Assembly (NCBI GenBank): GCA_934635515.1
Contig: CAKTZK010000008.1
Location: 1-31,006 of the forward strand
Reading direction: 5' to 3'
Source: an uncultured Oscillospiraceae bacterium
Lineage (GTDB): Bacteria; Bacillota_A; Clostridia; Oscillospirales; Oscillospiraceae
Length of the DNA stretch: 31,006 nucleotides
Numbering within the stretch: the first letter of the stretch is position 1; every line of letters starts with the position of its first letter. Of the stretch, positions 30,042 to 31,006 are shown in pieces. A model generated the notes under the pieces. That model saw only the letters and a program-made list of their open reading frames with translations. It made no database searches and had not been told where the DNA came from. A program made the position numbers and the translations under genes.

Positions 30042-31006
30042 TTACTTCTTATAAACTACCTTGCCGCCCACAATGGTCATTACGGGCAGGATGTCCTTGA
30101 TCTCCATGGGATCCACGGTGAAAATATCCCGATCCAGCAGGACCATGTCCGCATAATAGCCGGGCATCAGGCGGCCCTTGACATCCTCCTGGAACTCCGC
30201 GTAGGCGCTCTCCTTGGTATAGGCGTCAATAGCCGTTTCCACATCCACGCACTCGCCGGGATAGAAGCCGCCTGCGGGACGGCCCTGTCTATCCTTGCGG
30301 GTAACAGCCATGTAGATATTGGTGAAGGGGTTGCAGTCCTCCACAGGGCAGTCGGTGCCGTAGGACAGATGCACGCCCATGCGCAGAAGGGTGCCGAAGG
30401 CGTAGGAGGTGGAGGCCAGCTCCTTGCCGCACAGCTTTTCCACGATGTTCATGTCGTAATCCAGGAAAATGGGCTGGGCAAACACCAGAATATCGTCCTT
30501 GGCAATGCGCTCCAGCAGGGCGCGGTCGGTGATCTGGCAGTGGACAACGGCGTGGCGGAGCTTGTTCTTGCCGTCCACGAAGGCCCGCTCATAGCACCCC
30601 ACGGTGCGGCGCACGGCCTCGTCACCGATGCAGTGGGTGATCACCTGCAGATTATGCTTCTTTGCCAGCTGGCAATAGCGGTCCATATCCTCCACGCTGA
30701 TCCACTCCAGGCCGTGGTTTTCCGGATCGCCCACATAGCCCTGGGACATGAGACCCGTGCGGGCGCCCAGGCTGCCGTCCTTGAACAGCTTCAGGGGGCC
30801 CAGGGTGAGCCAGGAGCCCTTCTTATACTCGCCCACGGCGTACTCGCCATGGGTCAGGTACTCCTCGAAATCCTTCAGGTTGTTGAAGCAGACCTGATGG
30901 CGATAGCGAACCTTGCCCTCGCCGTTATCATACATCTCGTGCAGCAGGCGGAAGGCAGCGGGGGTATCCAGGAAGGTGGTGCCCACATCGTTGCTCTGGA
31001 CGCTGG
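30042..31006 (-). CDS. YtcJ-type amidohydrolase (N-terminus beyond window)
   Basis: C-terminal 321 codons of a protein normally near 540; the frame is open to the right edge. Amidohydrolase superfamily, paralogue of the protein at 25521. Seen: KDGSLGARTGLM, VITHCIGDEAV (His ligand present), RHAVVHCQITD (second His), SYGTDCPV (metal Asp) and the C-terminal ADMVLLDRDIF. All catalytic landmarks in the visible part are intact, so this one is probably an active amide hydrolase. It is upstream of, and likely co-transcribed with, the P1 peptidase, racemase and serine hydrolase genes. Confidence 0.9.
   Translation of the reverse strand, partial: SVQSNDVGTTFLDTPAAFRLLHEMYDNGEGKVRYRHQVCFNNLKDFEEYLTHGEYAVGEYKKGSWLTLGPLKLFKDGSLGARTGLMSQGYVGDPENHGLEWISVEDMDRYCQLAKKHNLQVITHCIGDEAVRRTVGCYERAFVDGKNKLRHAVVHCQITDRALLERIAKDDILVFAQPIFLDYDMNIVEKLCGKELASTSYAFGTLLRMGVHLSYGTDCPVEDCNPFTNIYMAVTRKDRQGRPAGGFYPGECVDVETAIDAYTKESAYAEFQEDVKGRLMPGYYADMVLLDRDIFTVDPMEIKDILPVMTIVGGKVVYKK

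Noticed and set aside
1..31006. CRISPR arrays, insertion sequences, prophage or integrase genes
   Set aside because: No regularly spaced direct repeats, transposase or integrase motifs were seen in any frame; the only repeats are the small palindromic elements listed.

Overview
The window (about 60% G+C, AT-rich between genes) looks like chromosome from an anaerobic, endospore-lineage Bacillota, most likely an Oscillospiraceae-type clostridium. The reasons are a genuine spo0A, an [FeFe] hydrogenase with a GltD-like partner, strong AGGAGG ribosome binding sites, and small palindromic repeats between genes. There is no phage, transposase, plasmid or CRISPR signature. The family placement is inference from gene content, not from a search.

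Layout. 1-951: 5' part of a TrkH potassium channel gene (minus), then a tRNA-Thr(CGT) with its own promoter and terminator. 1353-1540: a run of small palindromes. 1539-5104: a two-gene hydrogenase operon (NuoF-tail/GltD fusion plus HydA), divergent from spo0A at 5499-6257. 6347-6747: a promoter, a cobalamin riboswitch and terminators with no gene behind them, pointing at the 3' end of a small alarmone synthetase gene (6793-7506, minus). 7717-9287: hom and trxA, each with its own promoter. 9375-12759: a minus-strand operon of an E2/CAT-like acyltransferase, an acyl-CoA-ligase-like enzyme and a YheO-type regulator. 12891-13000: dispersed palindromic repeats. 13119-14513: asnS, divergent from a psuK-psuG-DUF1294 operon (14672-17004). 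17167-17334: a two-helix membrane protein. 17505-19840: thrC-thrB, divergent from lysC-asd (19998-22333). 22346-22576: more repeats. 22635-24191: an unassigned radical SAM gene and a DUF5662 gene. 24409-31006: a minus-strand amide/peptide hydrolase cluster with a SARP-type regulator, running off the right edge.

How genes work together. lysC, asd, hom, thrB and thrC supply all five steps from aspartate to threonine, but from three transcription units. The hydrogenase pair probably couples H2 to a pyridine nucleotide pool. The right-hand cluster (two YtcJ-like amidohydrolases, a DmpA-type peptidase, an Asp/Glu-racemase-family enzyme, a class C beta-lactamase-like hydrolase and a SARP regulator) looks like a catabolic unit for unusual amides or D-/beta-amino-acid peptides; its substrate cannot be read from sequence.

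Most worth a second look: the orphan cobalamin riboswitch after spo0A, the hydrolase cluster whose first amidohydrolase has altered metal-ligand positions, the acyltransferase-like protein lacking the catalytic His, the hydrogenase partner that keeps only the iron-sulfur tail of NuoF, and the palindromic repeat family with constant flanks and changing stems.
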